Shown here: positions 63,433 to 64,000 of the stretch, in pieces
Position numbering within the stretch: position 1 is the stretch's first letter
Layout of the letters: every line of letters starts with the position of its first letter
Assembly: GCA_949383255.1 (NCBI GenBank)
Contig: CASJPF010000005.1
Coordinates: 1-64,000, forward strand
Source: Lachnospiraceae bacterium
GTDB lineage: Bacteria; Bacillota; Clostridia; Lachnospirales; Lachnospiraceae
Direction of reading: 5' to 3'
DNA length: 64,000 nucleotides
Program-made: the position numbers and the translations under genes
Notes under the pieces: model-generated
Told to the model about the DNA's origin: nothing
What the model saw: the letters and a program-made list of their open reading frames with translations, nothing else
Database searches by the model: none

Positions 63433-63545
63433 ATAACAGTTCCGATGCCTTCACTTGTGTACAGGACCTCCAAAAACCCTGCCTGCAGCCACTGCTCTCG
63501 TATATGGTCAGCACAATCAATGTGCTGACCTGACTAAACTGTTGC
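63433..63545. repeat. copy F of the hairpin element (113 bp, degenerate)
   Basis: Ends ATAACAGTTCCGA and CTAAACTGTTGC are degenerate terminal repeats; inside is the perfect stem GGTCAGCACA/TGTGCTGACC, equivalent to hairpin 3 of the other copies. No clear flanking duplication. It lies inside the oppA leader. Confidence 0.65.
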
Positions 63546-63562
63546 TTTCACTTACTATTTCC

Positions 63563-63604
63563 GACATAAGCTTTCGCTTTAATATGCTAAAGTAAGTTTA
63601 TGTC
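63563..63604. promoter_or_regulatory. imperfect inverted repeat near the oppA transcription start
   Basis: GACATAAGCTTTCGCTTTA pairs imperfectly with TAAAGTAAGTTTATGTC around a 6-base loop, about 14-50 bases downstream of the oppA -10. Could be an operator or a leader hairpin. Confidence 0.4.
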
Positions 63605-63617
63605 AAATGACTATTTA

Positions 63618-63646
63618 ATTATACTTACATTGAAAAAGTTTGTCAA
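63618..63646 (-). promoter_or_regulatory. consensus promoter of the opp operon
   Basis: Minus strand perfect TTGACA (63646-63641), 17-base spacer and perfect TATAAT (63623-63618). The best sigma-A match in the window. The rest of the 63297-63800 gap (63650-63800) shows only AT-rich sequence. Confidence 0.8.
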
Positions 63647-63800
63647 TAGCCTACATTCTAATGATTTTACATATAATGCCAGCAATACCACTTTTTTCAT
63701 TCTTTTTTGTGCAACATAACCTACGTTTTTTCCGTTTTACGACACAATTTTTTTACAATAACCACATATTTTATGTAACATATTGCTAAAAATTTTTAAA

Positions 63801-64000
63801 TTAGATATTTTCTATCTGCCAGTCAATTGGCTCTACCCCATTTGCTTTTAGAAACTCATTTGCTTGACTGAAATGCTTGCATCCAAAAAATCCGTTATGT
63901 GCGGACAGTGGGCTTGGATGTGCTGCCTTCAAAATTAGATGTTTGGGATTGGTCAGCATTGGTATCTTGCGCTGTGCTGGTTTTCCCCACAAAAAATACA
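63801..64000 (-). CDS. ung: uracil-DNA glycosylase, C-terminal part (cut by window edge)
   Basis: The last 66 residues of family 1 uracil-DNA glycosylase, reading FLWGKPAQRK and ending with the diagnostic HPSPLSAHNGFFGCKHFSQAN, where the first His of HPSPLSA is the catalytic one. It removes uracil from DNA. The N-terminal part lies beyond 64000. It is upstream of, and read in the same direction as, the opp operon, which has its own promoter. Confidence 0.95.
   Translation of the reverse strand, partial: YFLWGKPAQRKIPMLTNPKHLILKAAHPSPLSAHNGFFGCKHFSQANEFLKANGVEPIDWQIENI

Noticed and set aside
3483-63545. Repeated palindromic sequences considered as a CRISPR array
   Set aside because: Copies are scattered tens of kilobases apart, not regularly spaced, and no cas genes are present.
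1-64000. tRNA, rRNA, complete insertion sequence with transposase, prophage or CRISPR
   Set aside because: None was seen; gaps are short and filled by promoters, terminators and the small hairpin elements.

Overview
The window is low-GC, Gram-positive DNA, most likely from an anaerobic gut Clostridium relative of the family Lachnospiraceae. Grounds: strong Shine-Dalgarno sites of the GGAGG type, a Re-type citrate synthase beside a eukaryote-like NADP isocitrate dehydrogenase, large BspA-like leucine-rich-repeat surface proteins with a TPxTGD type sorting signal, class B sortases, Rpn (PD-(D/E)XK) family genes and a FocA-type formate channel. I cannot name the species. Most genes lie on the minus strand; the exceptions are an SGNH hydrolase, a cysteine-rich island of three small genes, and a LacI-type regulator.

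Layout: 0.2-3.4 kb, a chemotaxis operon (cheA, a separate Hpt protein, a small membrane protein). 3.8-4.7 kb, a secreted SGNH hydrolase. 4.8-8.1 kb, an operon making 2-oxoglutarate precursors (Re-citrate synthase, GntR/FadR regulator, icd), with a promoter whose -10 overlaps a TTGTATACAA palindrome. 8.5-9.4 kb, an intracellular subtilisin-like protease. 9.6-13.4 kb, an ABC/MacB-type operon with a CARDB-type extracytoplasmic partner. 13.7-32.4 kb, a surface-protein region: an SH3 protein, three leucine-rich-repeat proteins, an Rpn-family gene, a class B sortase and a 2028-residue Ig-like adhesin. 32.7-34.6 kb, a decayed Rpn gene and three small rightward genes, one of them a Cys/Gly-rich protein with a duplicated hydrophobic block. 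34.6-37.9 kb, a second sortase with its repeat-containing substrate. 38-42.3 kb, a MarR-regulated heterodimeric ABC exporter. 42.6-49.5 kb, housekeeping genes (ABC-F protein, GreA, formate channel, LacI regulator, lysA with a TrmB-like regulator). 49.8-52.3 kb, a BlaI/BlaR1-like pair with a striking double operator. 52.4-63.3 kb, a phosphatase, signal peptidase I, an ApbE-like membrane protein and a complete, structurally unusual oligopeptide ABC operon. The window ends in the 3' part of ung.

Scattered through the intergenic gaps are seven copies of one MITE-like element (terminal repeat GTAACAGTTCAG, nested hairpins; three copies flanked by near-identical 8-bp direct repeats). Other features of interest: an N-terminal cytoplasmic domain shared by both sortases and the small membrane protein of the chemotaxis operon; an OppD with a roughly 240-residue helical insertion; an OppF with a C-terminal membrane tail; an ApbE-like protein coupled to that OppF; and a cysteine-rich gene with a sequence resembling a sigma-K promoter. 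All functional statements come from reading sequence motifs; no database search was run.
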